Assembly: GCF_013240295.1 (NCBI RefSeq)
Contig: NZ_JABETK010000006.1
Coordinates: 173,993 to 237,992, forward strand
Reading direction: 5' to 3'
Origin: Neoaquamicrobium sediminum
GTDB lineage: Bacteria > Pseudomonadota > Alphaproteobacteria > Rhizobiales > Rhizobiaceae
DNA: 64,000 bases
In this document: positions 27,413-36,425 of the stretch, piece after piece
How positions within the stretch are numbered: the stretch's first letter is position 1
Layout: each line of letters begins with the position of its first letter
Program-made: the position numbers and the translations under genes
Notes under the pieces: generated by a model
Seen by the model: only the letters and a program-made list of their open reading frames with translations
Told to the model about the DNA's origin: nothing
Database searches by the model: none

Positions 27413-28525
27413 TTATTCGACGAGCTGACCTGTAATCCTCGAATCCTCGAAAAGATTGTTGGTGTCGCCCGTGTGTACGAAGACAACTTTGCTTCCGGGC
27501 GCAATTCTTCCTTCGTGGATATGGCTGAGCAGGCCGGCAAAGCCCTTCGCCGTGTAAACCGGCCCAAGAAAGATACCGTCTAGGGACGCCAGTTCCCGGG
27601 TCGCAGCGATGCCCTCCGCAGATGGGACCGCGTAGTCGGGACCGATGAAGCGCTGATCGATATCAAACTCGGCGAGGATCTCGTTGGCACTGGGCGGCGG
27701 CGCCCGGCCTACCGTCGCAAAAATCTCGCGAACCCGCTCCGCGATGATGTCAGTGTTTACGAAGTTATCGGGACGGTATGAGTTGATGGCAATCGATCTG
27801 ATCGCGCAGGTATCGTCAGTCAACATCCGCGCCGCCGCAAACGCAGGCAGCACGCTGCCGGTCCCGGTCGTGTGATAAATATAGTCGGGCTTGAAGTTGA
27901 GCTCACGGCTCTGGTCCATGATCTCTTTGTAAGTGAGCACGTGCGCTGGGAAGCTTGAGGGATGAGTGGCGCCGGCCGGCGCAAAGAGGACTTTATGTCC
28001 CAGCGCCTCGAGTTCCGCGGCCTTCTTCTCCACGGCGGGGTAGAGGGTATCTTTCCAGATCTTTTCCTGTGGTTGGTCGGGCTCGCGCGGGAACAGATAA
28101 GTTTCGACACCTAGAATCTTATCGAGTAGTAGATTGGCTCGCCAGCTGGACGGGTAGCCTTCGCCAATTGAGTCATACAAAAAGAGAATTGGCGTAAGCC
28201 CCGCTTGGATCGCGGCCGTGGCCAACTGCCCTGCCGAGTTTGAGAGGTAGGCCCCAACGGTTAGAATATGCGTGACACCGTCACGCAACGCCTCTCCGAT
28301 GACAAATTCGGCCAACCTGATCTTGCTGCCGCTGAAGGCTGAAGGACCGGAGAGGTCCTCTCTCTTGAGATAGATATCGACACCGTACTTGCGGGAAATA
28401 TTCTTCGCCTTATGAAATGGCGTTGGATAGAAGCCGATCGGCTCTCGCGGCAATCTCCGCACGATTTCTTCAATTTCGTCGAGTGTCATTCTTGATTCTA
28501 TTCTTCTTGCTACCGAGGAAGTCAT
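27413..28525 (-). CDS. D-cysteine desulfhydrase / ACC deaminase-family PLP enzyme
   Basis: A 370-residue fold-II PLP enzyme. Features: YPTPFHKAKNISRKYGVDIYLKREDL at the N-terminus, the probable PLP Lys in FSGSKIRLAEF, ATHPSSF and the C-terminal VYTAKGFAGLL with VFVHTGD. The family includes D-cysteine desulfhydrase, 1-aminocyclopropane-1-carboxylate deaminase and L-cysteate sulfo-lyase. Product would be a keto acid plus ammonia. Next to a NitT/TauT-type importer, a sulfonated substrate such as cysteate is a testable alternative. Confidence 0.8.
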   Translation of the reverse strand: MTSSVARRIESRMTLDEIEEIVRRLPREPIGFYPTPFHKAKNISRKYGVDIYLKREDLSGPSAFSGSKIRLAEFVIGEALRDGVTHILTVGAYLSNSAGQLATAAIQAGLTPILFLYDSIGEGYPSSWRANLLLDKILGVETYLFPREPDQPQEKIWKDTLYPAVEKKAAELEALGHKVLFAPAGATHPSSFPAHVLTYKEIMDQSRELNFKPDYIYHTTGTGSVLPAFAAARMLTDDTCAIRSIAINSYRPDNFVNTDIIAERVREIFATVGRAPPPSANEILAEFDIDQRFIGPDYAVPSAEGIAATRELASLDGIFLGPVYTAKGFAGLLSHIHEGRIAPGSKVVFVHTGDTNNLFEDSRITGQLVE

Positions 28526-28884
28526 ACTTTCTCACCTTGTATGCGCGCTTATATTTAGATTGTATTTACACCGCAGACGCGCTTCTATGATTCTTGTGTT
28601 CAGACTGTTCCGATCTCAGGCCGCGCATATTCCTTAGTGGCCTGGCCATAGTCTTCTCAGACGTCTCGTGAAGCAAATTGGAATTCGTCATTCACAGTAT
28701 GAACAATGATCATGGTCGTCGCAGCCGGATAAGCCTTGGCTGACGCGTCATAATTGTCGCCGTAGCATTTAATCGTTGCGATTATCGTGATGATGAGAAC
28801 GATCAAGCGCGATCGATCCGGCTGCGATGCCTGGCCGACGGTAATCCGGAGAGAAAAGGTATTCCTCAGGATCTCACGTGGCGG
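28526..28884. other. Intergenic region before the D-cysteine desulfhydrase-type gene
   Basis: 359 bp, locally richer in A/T than the flanking genes. It holds the presumptive promoter of the 28525 gene and the end of the aminotransferase transcript. A small dyad TCATT/AATGA lies near 28688-28710. No gene or strong operator recognised. Confidence 0.4.
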
Positions 28885-29960
28885 TCAAGCTTGCGATAAT
28901 TTCAGGAGAAGCTGGTCGTTGTCGTCGGTGGAACCGATCGTAACACGGAGCCCAGCCTCGCCTCTCGGCATTCCGATTACACGCACGACAATGCCGGCTT
29001 CAGCAAGGCGGCGCGCCAGAGTATCCGCTTCGGCCGGTTGCATGACGGCCATGACGAAATTTGCGCCGGTCGTGAGAACGCGGTAGCCTTTTTGGGCGAG
29101 AGCATCACCAACACGCGTACGCTCTACCTCAATGACCGAGAGCGATTCCGATACGAACCCTGGCTCGTCAAGAGCCGCGATCGCCCCTGCCATCCCGATC
29201 ACGTTAGTAGTGAAGTTCGGACGTGCCGCGCGATATGCGGCTGCGAGCTGGGCAGATGAAGCGATGCCATACCCCACCCTCGCTCCCGCCAGCCCATACG
29301 CCTTCGAAAAAGTGCGCGTGGAGATCCACGGTTGCAGGCGCGTTCGAATAATTGCGAGATAATCTGGCGCGCCGGCACGCATTCCAAATTCGAAATAGGC
29401 TTCATCCAAATAAAGCACCACATGTGCTGGGAGCTCATTCACCAATCGAACAAAATGTTCCTCGGAAAGGATGTGGCCGGTAGGATTATGGGGAGAGGTT
29501 ACGTAGAGGAGTTTAGTCTTCGTCGTCACTTTCCGAAGCATCGCATCGATATCTAACGAGCCATCAGGGTTGACATCGACTTCAACAAGTTTCGCGCCTT
29601 GAAGGCGACTGGTCTTCACGTGGCCGACAAAAGTCGGACGGGGTACGACGACTTCGAGTCCTGATCAAGGAAGAGCGTTGCGGAGATGGCGATCAACTCA
29701 TTGGTTCCGCCGGCGACAACGAGATTTTCGACGGGCACCTGCAGCTTGGCGGCGATCTTGCCAAGCAGCGCCACCGCAGAATTTTCTGGATATCGGTGCG
29801 CGCGCCGCGCGGCCTCACCCATTGCCTCTGCCACCGCCTTTGCAGGCGGGAAGGGCCCCTCGTTCAGATCTAGCCTGATCAGACCGGGCGCTTCCGGAAA
29901 TTCTTCGTGCTGTAGCGCACGGCCGTCGATACGGACTGCAAGGTAGCCATCTAGTTTCAT
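28885..29960 (-). pseudogene. Class I/II aminotransferase (HisC-like), frameshifted
   Basis: About 358 residues from MKLDGYLAVRIDG. Frame 1 has LDLNEGPFPP and VVAGGTNELI; frame 2 has SPHNPTGHILS, the Asp/Tyr pair YLDEAYFEF and the PLP Lys in TRTFSKAYGLAGARVGY. One base is missing between about 29650 and 29662; repair gives DSEVVVPRPTFVGH. It resembles histidinol-phosphate aminotransferases but is not in a his operon, so a broad amino-acid role is likely. It is fold-type I aspartate-aminotransferase class, not the class-V type expected for bhcA. Confidence 0.8.
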
Positions 29961-30249
29961 CGCAATCCCGCCTGCGTTGCAGCAGGCGTGGCATGCTGAC
30001 GAGCAAGCCACCGCCACGCAGTTAGATGCTCCACTGGGAACGATTGTGAGGCAAGTTAAAAGTCGTCATAGTGAACATGAAGCTCACTCATGGAAAGAGC
30101 CTTGTGGCTGGTCAGGCTGAGGCGGCTAGACATGAAACCGAACCGGAATTGCTTGCCGACTGCTGACTCAGAAATGCTGCGGCGTTCCACATGGTGCGTC
30201 TTCGCCTTCCAGCTGCCACATCGCGCGCTCGGCTGCTCGCAGCCTGAAG

Positions 30250-30438
30250 CTTGTGGCCATTCGCCAATACTTTCCGAAGGGCACCGATCTCAGCCAGCAC
30301 GGCATCGAGGCACTGAACGCTGTTGCACATGCTCTGAACACGAGGCCACGCAAGACACTCGAATGGCGAACACCCGCGGAAGCACTCGACCGGCTACTCA
30401 AACACGATATGATCGAAAGTGTTGCGACGACCGGTTGA
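30250..30438 (+). mobile_element. IS30-family transposase C-terminal relic
   Basis: About 62 residues with the IS30 C-terminal signature: RQYFPKGTDLS, LNAVAHALNTRPRKTLEWRTPAEAL. The rest of the transposase and both inverted repeats are missing. Its 3' end runs into the 3' end of the truncated VOC gene on the other strand, so an IS-associated rearrangement probably cut both. Confidence 0.8.
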
Positions 30439-30439
30439 A

Positions 30440-30871
30440 TCCGCCCATGGCGAAAGCCAGCGTGAAGGCAACGCCTATATCGCTTCCGTCCGGTCGCCGT
30501 CCCTTGCGCTCGAAGAAGAACGGGATCGAACCGGCCGATGCCCTTTGACGCGAACGAAGCGGCGTCGGCCTTGGCGTCCGCGCTATCGAGCACGAACATG
30601 GCGCAACCTTCCCGCTTGTCGAGATAGTCCCGAACGAAGGCGCCGAAACTGAAATGCTCCAGGCCGTGCGGGGGATCGCATCGGGATCGTCGCCGACGGT
30701 GATCAGTTCCAGAAACGACATCTCGAACTGGATCAGCAGGTTCTCGGTTCCCCAAGGATGACGGTTGCGCTGCCCCACCTGAAAGCCGAGCCGCCTGTAG
30801 AAATCGGCGGCCGCGTCGAGATCGCGGACGGCAAGGACGAGGTGGTCAATACGGTGGTTGGAAACTGGCAA
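30440..30871 (-). pseudogene. VOC/glyoxalase-fold protein, frameshifted and 3'-truncated
   Basis: The start is probably the TTG at 30871 (MPVSNHRIDHLVLAV with GAGAGA upstream). Beta-alpha-beta-beta-beta motifs IDHLVLAVRDLDAAADFYRRLGF are clear. A G5 run on the plus strand (30670-30674) is a base short; repair gives DAIPPHGLEHFSFGAF. A second slip near 30522-30524 (one base extra) restores FFFERKGRRPDG. After VAFTLAFAM the homology ends at the IS30 relic. The function is unknown beyond metal-dependent VOC chemistry. Confidence 0.65.
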
Positions 30872-30927
30872 TTCATCTCTCGTCGGGCTGGCCCACCTGA
30901 TGCTGCCAGCTACCGCCGGCCCTGGCA

Positions 30928-32045
30928 CTATCCGCGCGACATCTCGGCGGGAACGGCCGCCAGCCGTTTCGCCACGACATCGGCGGCACGCCGCGATGCC
31001 TCGACCGCGCCGGCCAGATAGCCCGCCTCACGCGGGCTGGTCTCGCTGCCCGCGAGCGTCAACCTCTCCTGCCAAGGTCCCGGCGTCCATTCTCCGCCAC
31101 TACCGTCCGGATGACCGGCCGAGAACAAGTCATGTGTCGTCGCGGTCAGCGGATCGGCCGCCCAATCCTTGTACAGCGTCGCGCGCGGATGCGCGGCCTC
31201 CGGTCCGAAGATGCGGGCGAGTTGCTCCACGCAGGCCGCGAGCAGTTCATCCTGGCCGAGGCGCGCCCGCTGCTGCGCACCGATGCCGACGAAGCCGAAC
31301 AAGGCCGCGCGGCCCGAAGCCGTCGTGGCGTCGTGGATCTCGACCAGCGGGCCGACCATGCTCTGCGCCGTGCCCGACAATCCGGCTTCGCGCCAGAACG
31401 GCCGGTCGTAGATCGCGAACACCTTGGCGTGTGGCGCCATCCATGTCGGGGTGTCCTGCCAGCGGCGTAGGGTCTGTGGCTCTGGCGCGGGATCGAACTG
31501 CACCGCCGCCGCAAGGATGCGCGGCGGCGCGGCGGCTATGACCTGAGTCGCACGCACGGTCTCCCGGCGACCGTCGGTGCGGTGAACCGACAGTTCGACG
31601 CCGTTTCCTGTTAGCCGCATCCTCGCGACACGCGCCTCGAAGTGAAGGCTCCCGGCCGGCAAATCGCGCATGAGGGCGCGGATCAGGGCGGCGGTGCCGC
31701 CGGCCAGCCGCATCGACTGCGGTTCCTGGCGCATGCCGGGAAAACGGTGCGGCGCCTCGCGCGACATGCGCTCGAACACCACGTCGCCCTCGCTGTGCTG
31801 GCCGAACGCCGGAAGGTCGAGTTCGGCGACAAGATCGCCGGCTGCATGCCCGGCCAGAACCATGACGGGCCGAGGTCGAATCCGTCCTCGTCGGGGTTTC
31901 CGGTCTCGCCAGCGGTCAGGATGCGGCCGCCCGGCCGATCCCGGGCCTCGAACAGCATGAAGACGGTGCCGGAACGATGTAACAGGCGCGCGGCGTTCAG
32001 ACCGGCCAGGCCCGCGCCGAGGATGGCGACCTGTGCGTCCGTCAT
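30928..32045 (-). pseudogene. Flavin monoamine oxidase-family protein, frameshifted
   Basis: Frame 1 begins MTDAQVAILGAGLAGLNAARLL (FAD Rossmann motif) and GGRILTAGE; frame 2 carries HDATTASGRAALFGFVG and the C-terminal FAD motif LTLAGSETSPREAGYLAGAVEASRR. Together about 372 residues. The slip is at about 31833-31838 (one base lost, after WPGMQPA). The family oxidises amines or amino acids to imines plus hydrogen peroxide. It precedes a cupin gene by 16 bp and is on the same strand as the alcohol dehydrogenase. Confidence 0.78.
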
Positions 32046-32061
32046 TTCAGGTCTCCGGCGA

Positions 32062-32739
32062 TCATTCGGGCATCTGCAGGATGTCGATGTGCTGGAGCGG
32101 CGCGTCCTTGAACCAGATCAGCGCGCCCCCGGCCCGACCTTTGCCGTGAGCGTCTGCCCTGCCGGAAGCCGGCCCCAGCTCTGCGCCGCCAGCTCCGCCT
32201 TTGACGCTCGCACGACCCGACAGCAGGATGAACTCCAGGCCGCGCTGGTTCTCGACCGTTACCGTCGCATCTGAGCGCCAGTCCTCGATCGCCACCCGTT
32301 CGGCGCCGTCATCGAACAGAGTGCGCGCGGCGATCGCACCGTCGCGCAAGGAGGCCGGCGCGCCTTCGCCGGGCTGGCGCACGATCTGGGTCTGGTCACC
32401 GTCGCGGAATTGCCAGAGACGCACGAAGATCGTGCAGCCCTCGGCCGCAGCCGGCTCGTGCGAGGTGCCGGGCGGATTGCGGAAATAGCTGCCGGCCGGA
32501 TAGTCGCCGTGCTCGTCCTGAAACGTCCCTTCCAGCACGAGGATTTCCTCTCCGCCGCTATGGACATGGCGCGGAAAGGCGCTGCCCGGCGCGTAACGCA
32601 CGATCGAGGTGGCGCGCGCGACTTCATCCCCTTCACGGTAAAGCATCCGCCGATCCACGCCGGCGGCCGGGCTCTTCACCCAATCGAGCTTCGCCGCATG
32701 GACGATGACGGGCTTCGACAGGTCATGATTGATACGCAT
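32062..32739 (-). CDS. ChrR-like cupin protein (segment out of frame)
   Basis: A 225-residue double-cupin protein. The first cupin shows FPRHVHSGGEEILVLEGTF with metal-binding His and Glu residues; the second ends ALIWFKDAPLQHI. Between about 32126 and 32199 the coding frame is displaced: a different frame reads ELAAQSWGRLPAGQTLTAKV, as expected for the family, implying a compensating +1/-1 pair (the -1 in the C5 run at 32126-32130). Anti-sigma ChrR C-domains share this fold, but the N-terminal zinc domain is missing, so regulation is not implied. Confidence 0.7.
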   Translation of the reverse strand: MRINHDLSKPVIVHAAKLDWVKSPAAGVDRRMLYREGDEVARATSIVRYAPGSAFPRHVHSGGEEILVLEGTFQDEHGDYPAGSYFRNPPGTSHEPAAAEGCTIFVRLWQFRDGDQTQIVRQPGEGAPASLRDGAIAARTLFDDGAERVAIEDWRSDATVTVENQRGLEFILLSGRASVKGGAGGAELGPASGRADAHGKGRAGGALIWFKDAPLQHIDILQMPE

Positions 32740-33766
32740 CGGTTCTTCCTTTCATGGTCAGGACCATCCGGAACTTGACGTCGCCGGATCGCATCCGCTG
32801 GTAGGCATCCACCGCCCGCTCCAGCGGCATCGTCTCGATCCTCGGGCGCACATCGGTCAGCACGCTGAAGTCCAGCGTGCGCTCATTCTCGTAAGGCGAG
32901 CCCGTGATCGAGCCGATCACCCCGCGCTCGCCGCCGATCAACGGCCCCGTCGCCACCGGCAGCGGGTCCTTGCCGACGCCGAGAAGAACCATGCGGCCCT
33001 CAGGGGCGAGGCCCGGCATCAGGGCGGCGACCGGCGCGGTATGAACCGGCGTCGACAGGATCGCCTTCGCGCCGCCGAGCGCCTTCAGCGCCTCGGCTGC
33101 ATCCTCGTGCTGCGTGTCGATGTAGTGATGCGCCCCAAGGGCGAGCGCATCGGCGGCAATGTCCTGCCCGCGACCGATGGCTATAACGCGGAACCCCATC
33201 TTGCGTGCATATTGCACGGCCATATGGCCGAGCCCGCCAATGCCGAGAACGGCGACGGTATCGCCCGCCTCGGCTCCCGACTTCTTCAGCGCGTTGAAGG
33301 TGGCGATGCCCGCGCAGAGGATCGGCGCGGCCTCTTCCGACGACAATTCCTCGGGGATCGAGACCAGCCCGGTCGCGCGGGCGATCATCATCTCGGCGTA
33401 ACCGCCGTCGCAGCTCGCCCCGACGATAGGCTGATTGGGGCACAGGTGGAAACGGCCGGCGCGGCATTGCGGACATTCGAGGCAATGTCCGCCCTTGCGG
33501 CCGACGCCCACCCGCTGCCCGATCCCCCAGATCGCGGGCACGTTCTCCCCGATGGCGACGATGCGGCCGACCACCTCATGCCCGGGAACGCGCGGCGGCT
33601 GCAACGCGGGGTCGGCGTTCTCGATGTCGCTGGCGTCAGCCCCGCAGATGCCGCACGCTTCGACCGCGATCAACACCTCGCCATTCCCAGGCTTGGGCGT
33701 CTCGCGTTCAACGAGGTCGAGGACGCCCGGCGCCGTCACCTGCATCGCTCGGTATGTCTGCGTCAT
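32723..33766 (-). CDS. Zinc-dependent alcohol dehydrogenase (MDR family)
   Basis: A 347-residue medium-chain dehydrogenase. Catalytic zinc region CGICGADAS and GHEVVGRI; structural zinc cysteines in GHCLECPQCRAGRFHLC; NAD(P) motif GIGGLGHMAVQYA. The start at 33766 (MTQTYRAMQV) has GGGAGAGCCAGGG upstream; earlier in-frame starts only add non-homologous sequence. It overlaps the cupin gene by 17 bp. Physiological alcohol unknown; it resembles AdhP/propanol-type enzymes. Confidence 0.85.
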   Translation of the reverse strand: MTQTYRAMQVTAPGVLDLVERETPKPGNGEVLIAVEACGICGADASDIENADPALQPPRVPGHEVVGRIVAIGENVPAIWGIGQRVGVGRKGGHCLECPQCRAGRFHLCPNQPIVGASCDGGYAEMMIARATGLVSIPEELSSEEAAPILCAGIATFNALKKSGAEAGDTVAVLGIGGLGHMAVQYARKMGFRVIAIGRGQDIAADALALGAHHYIDTQHEDAAEALKALGGAKAILSTPVHTAPVAALMPGLAPEGRMVLLGVGKDPLPVATGPLIGGERGVIGSITGSPYENERTLDFSVLTDVRPRIETMPLERAVDAYQRMRSGDVKFRMVLTMKGRTDAYQS

Positions 33767-33917
33767 CCCTGGCTCTCCCATTCTCGCGATAGCTCCCGAA
33801 ACCTGTCTCCCCGGCAGTCCGAAAGCCGGCGCATGGAACCCAAATGTACCAATAGACGGCGGGAGGATCGGCACGCCGAATCCTCCCGAACACGTCCCCC
33901 GGACGGGTCAGCGACGC

Positions 33918-34199
33918 TTACGCAACGTCGTAAATGCGGATTTCCGGATTGGCGGCGAGAAGCGGCTTCAACCCCGTGACGACATCATCGTTGAACAGCG
34001 AGCTTTCCAGATAGGCTTTGGCGCTCGCAACGCTGTCGAAGCCATGCAGGACCTGAACGTCTTCGTCGCGGATCAGCAATTCCTTCGACTTCGCCCCGGT
34101 GATCTGGTCAAGGAACGGCGCCTTGTATTTCGTGTAGATACCCGCGGCATCGGCACGGTTCTCAGGCGTGATCTGGAGCGTGATTTGCAGGTAGGCCAT
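33918..34199 (-). CDS. Small dimeric alpha/beta-barrel protein
   Basis: 93 residues starting MAYLQITLQITPENRADAAG. The pattern of two beta-alpha-beta halves (ELLIRDEDVQVLHGFDSVASAKAYLES) suggests a ferredoxin-like barrel of the antibiotic-biosynthesis-monooxygenase/Dabb type. No catalytic residues can be named. It is upstream of the alcohol dehydrogenase on the same strand and preceded by AGGGATG. Function unknown. Confidence 0.6.
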   Translation of the reverse strand: MAYLQITLQITPENRADAAGIYTKYKAPFLDQITGAKSKELLIRDEDVQVLHGFDSVASAKAYLESSLFNDDVVTGLKPLLAANPEIRIYDVA

Positions 34200-34378
34200 G
34201 GAAATCATCCCTTGCAATTTTTGACTGGGGTGCGCGCCGCCCCTGGGAGGGGATGCCTGCCGCTACGAGGGCTTCGGGCAAGCCCCTGACGATCCAATGC
34301 GGATCATGCGAAGGACAACGGCTCCTGTGCGGGACATTGGCCGCCCCTGACCCGTTCCACAAATGGGAAGTTCTTCAC

Positions 34379-34405
34379 CGGCGACAAAGAAAACCTTTGT
34401 CGCCG
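34379..34405 (-). terminator. Strong hairpin after the LysR gene
   Basis: Perfect 11-bp arms CGGCGACAAAG (34379-34389) and CTTTGTCGCCG (34395-34405) with a 5-bp loop, 6 bp beyond the LysR stop at 34411. Likely a transcription end, though the following sequence is not U-rich. Confidence 0.6.
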
Positions 34406-34410
34406 CCGTT

Positions 34411-35319
34411 TCAGACCTGCGCTGCTTCCTCAAACAGCCAGTTCCGAAAGGCTTCGGATCGGGAAAGCGACGAGCACTCCGACCGATAGACCACGTAGTA
34501 TGAGAGCGCCGACGGCACGCGAATCTCCGGGAAAAGCCTGACCAGCCGGCCTGCGGCAACATCGTCACGCGCCATGATGCTGCGCGCCAGCGCGATACCC
34601 TGGCCGTCGATCGCCGCCTGAAGCACGGCCGCCGAGTTATTGATGCGCATGCCGCGTTGCGTCGTGACGTCGGCGCCGGCCTTTCTCAGCCACATATCCC
34701 AGGTCGTAAAACCCGCGCCGGGTTCAACGGACATATCATGGATGAGTGTGTACCGGGTCAGATCGGCGGGCGCGGCGACTTGAAGGGCGGCATGCAGCGC
34801 CGGGGAGCACACCGGGAAGACCTCTTCGTCCATCAGCTTTTCGGCGGTAAGGCCCGGCCAGTTGCCGCCACCGTAGCGAACGCCGACATCGATGCCCTGG
34901 GCCGCATAGTCGACGAGTTTCAGGCTGGTATCGAGCCGCACGTCGATGTAGGGGCATGTCGCCTGGAATCGCTCGATGCGTGGCAGCAGCCATTTGGCGG
35001 CGAAGGCGGGGCTGACGGTCACGGTCAGAACGCCGCTCGCCCTGGCCTCCTTGAGACGTTCCACGCCAAGCGTCAGGCGATCGAAGCCGGCGCGAATCTC
35101 TGGCAAGGCGCGCTCCGCCACATCCGTCGGCACCAGACGCGCCTGACCGGACTGGCTGCGATGAAACAGCGGAGCCCCCAACCATTCCTCAAGTCCTCGC
35201 ACGAGCTGGCCCACGGCGGCGGCGGTCACGTTCAGCTCCCCGGCCGCGCCTGAGAAGCTGCCGTGACGGGCACTGGCCTCGAAGGCGCGCAATGCGTTGA
35301 GATGGGTCGGCGACTTCAT
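34411..35319 (-). CDS. LysR-family regulator (GcvA-like)
   Basis: A 302-residue LysR protein. HTH about residues 20-45 (GSFSGAAGELNVTAAAVGQLV), then VSPAFAAKWLLPRI, which is typical of the GcvA/AmpR branch that recognises glycine or cell-wall peptides. No frameshift. It faces away from the AhpD-like genes (35454 onward) on the same strand. The target promoter is not obvious; no clear T-N11-A dyad was picked out at its start. Confidence 0.87.
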   Translation of the reverse strand: MKSPTHLNALRAFEASARHGSFSGAAGELNVTAAAVGQLVRGLEEWLGAPLFHRSQSGQARLVPTDVAERALPEIRAGFDRLTLGVERLKEARASGVLTVTVSPAFAAKWLLPRIERFQATCPYIDVRLDTSLKLVDYAAQGIDVGVRYGGGNWPGLTAEKLMDEEVFPVCSPALHAALQVAAPADLTRYTLIHDMSVEPGAGFTTWDMWLRKAGADVTTQRGMRINNSAAVLQAAIDGQGIALARSIMARDDVAAGRLVRLFPEIRVPSALSYYVVYRSECSSLSRSEAFRNWLFEEAAQV

Positions 35320-35453
35320 GGCGACAAAGATTTTCTTCCTAGCTTGAATGCTCGTGCAGTCAACCCGGGGTCCCGAGCCGATTCAAGCGGCGAGGCCCAA
35401 TTTTTCATATCGCCTGCTTACTGGCCGGGTGTTTTACCGCCGTGATTGCCTGA

Positions 35454-35801
35454 TTACGGCTTCGGCTCAAACTGGTTGAAGGCCTCAAGCGCTCGGAACG
35501 AAAAAGCATAAGATGCACCGGCATTGAGGGCGATGGCAGTACCGAGAGCATCGGCCAGTTCGGCCTCGGACACGCCGGCTGCGCGGGCGGCACTGGCATG
35601 GGCTGCTATACAGCTTTCGCACCGTGTCGTGACGGCAACCGCCAGCGCAATCAATTCCCGGGTCTTCGCGTCAAGTGCCCCGTTGCCGTTTTGACCCGCG
35701 GCGAGCGCCTGGAACCCGGCAACCATCTTGGGATTTGCCTTCGCAAGGGCAGCCCCCGCCGAGCGGCCATTGCCCAGAAGCTCTTTCCAGTTCTCGATCA
35801 T
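35454..35801 (-). CDS. AhpD-like carboxymuconolactone decarboxylase-family protein
   Basis: 115 residues from MIENWKELLGNG. The AhpD core CESCIAAHASAARAAG contains the C-x-x-C plus His of alkylhydroperoxidase-D-like proteins. These act as thiol peroxidases or reduce peroxiredoxins. It is followed upstream by a second AhpD-like gene, 22 bp away, forming a peroxide-detoxifying pair. Confidence 0.85.
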   Translation of the reverse strand: MIENWKELLGNGRSAGAALAKANPKMVAGFQALAAGQNGNGALDAKTRELIALAVAVTTRCESCIAAHASAARAAGVSEAELADALGTAIALNAGASYAFSFRALEAFNQFEPKP

Positions 35802-35822
35802 TGTCTTTTGTCTCCAGTTCAC

Positions 35823-36403
35823 TCAACGCCCAAGTGCGTAGAATTCGTCGTTGGGTCGCATGCTGGTGACATTGGCGAGCCGGTTCGACAGGCCGAAGAA
35901 GGCCGAGATCGCGGCAATGTCCCAGGCGTCCTCTTCTGTGAAGCCGTGTGAGTTCAAAGTTTGAAGATCGCTGTCGCCGACTTTGTAGGCTTCGCTCGAT
36001 ACCTTGACCGCGAAGTCGATCATGGCCTTCTGGCTGTCGCTGATGTCGGCCTTGCGATAGTTGACAGCCACCTGATCGGCGATCAGCTTGTTCTTCGCCC
36101 GGATGCGCAGGATCGCTCCGTGCGCCACGACGCAATACTGGCACTGGTTGAGATTGCTGGTGGCGACCACGATCATCTCGCGCTCGGCCTTGGTGAGATG
36201 AGATTGCCGGGCTTGTCCATCAGCGCGTCGTGATAGGCGAAGAAGGCCCGGAACTCGTCGGGACGGTGCGCGAGAACGAGGAAGACGTTCGGGACGAAGC
36301 CGGATTTTTCCTGAACGGCCTCGACGCGCTCGCGGATATCGTCGGGCATCTCGGCAAGCGCCGGAACGGGAAAACGGCTGACGGGCGGTTGAGCGGTGGT
36401 CAT
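35823..36403 (-). pseudogene. Peroxidase-related (AhpD-like) protein, 5-bp duplication frameshift
   Basis: About 192 residues if repaired: MTTAQPPVSRFPVP...FVPNVFLVLAHRPDEF in frame 1, then REMIVVATSNLNQCQYCVVAHGAI in frame 2 with the C-x-x-C-x-x-x-H motif. The break is a perfect tandem GAGAT duplication at 36195-36204 (plus strand); removing one copy gives GNLTKAEREMIVV. Unlike most lesions in this window it is not in a homopolymer, so slipped-strand mutation is plausible. Confidence 0.82.
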
Positions 36404-36425
36404 ACGGAAGCTCCTGTGAGGATGG

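Noticed and set aside
28885..29960. The aminotransferase as the missing bhcA
   Set aside because: It is a HisC-like class I/II enzyme with TRTFSKAYGLAGAR, not a class-V serine-glyoxylate-type aminotransferase.
32729..33979. 416-residue plus-strand open frame over the alcohol dehydrogenase
   Set aside because: Arg/His-rich shadow of a zinc dehydrogenase with all zinc ligands on the other strand.
34380..35330. 11-bp direct repeat GGCGACAAAGA flanking the LysR gene as a target-site duplication
   Set aside because: One copy is an arm of the terminator-like hairpin, and no mobile-element genes are inside.
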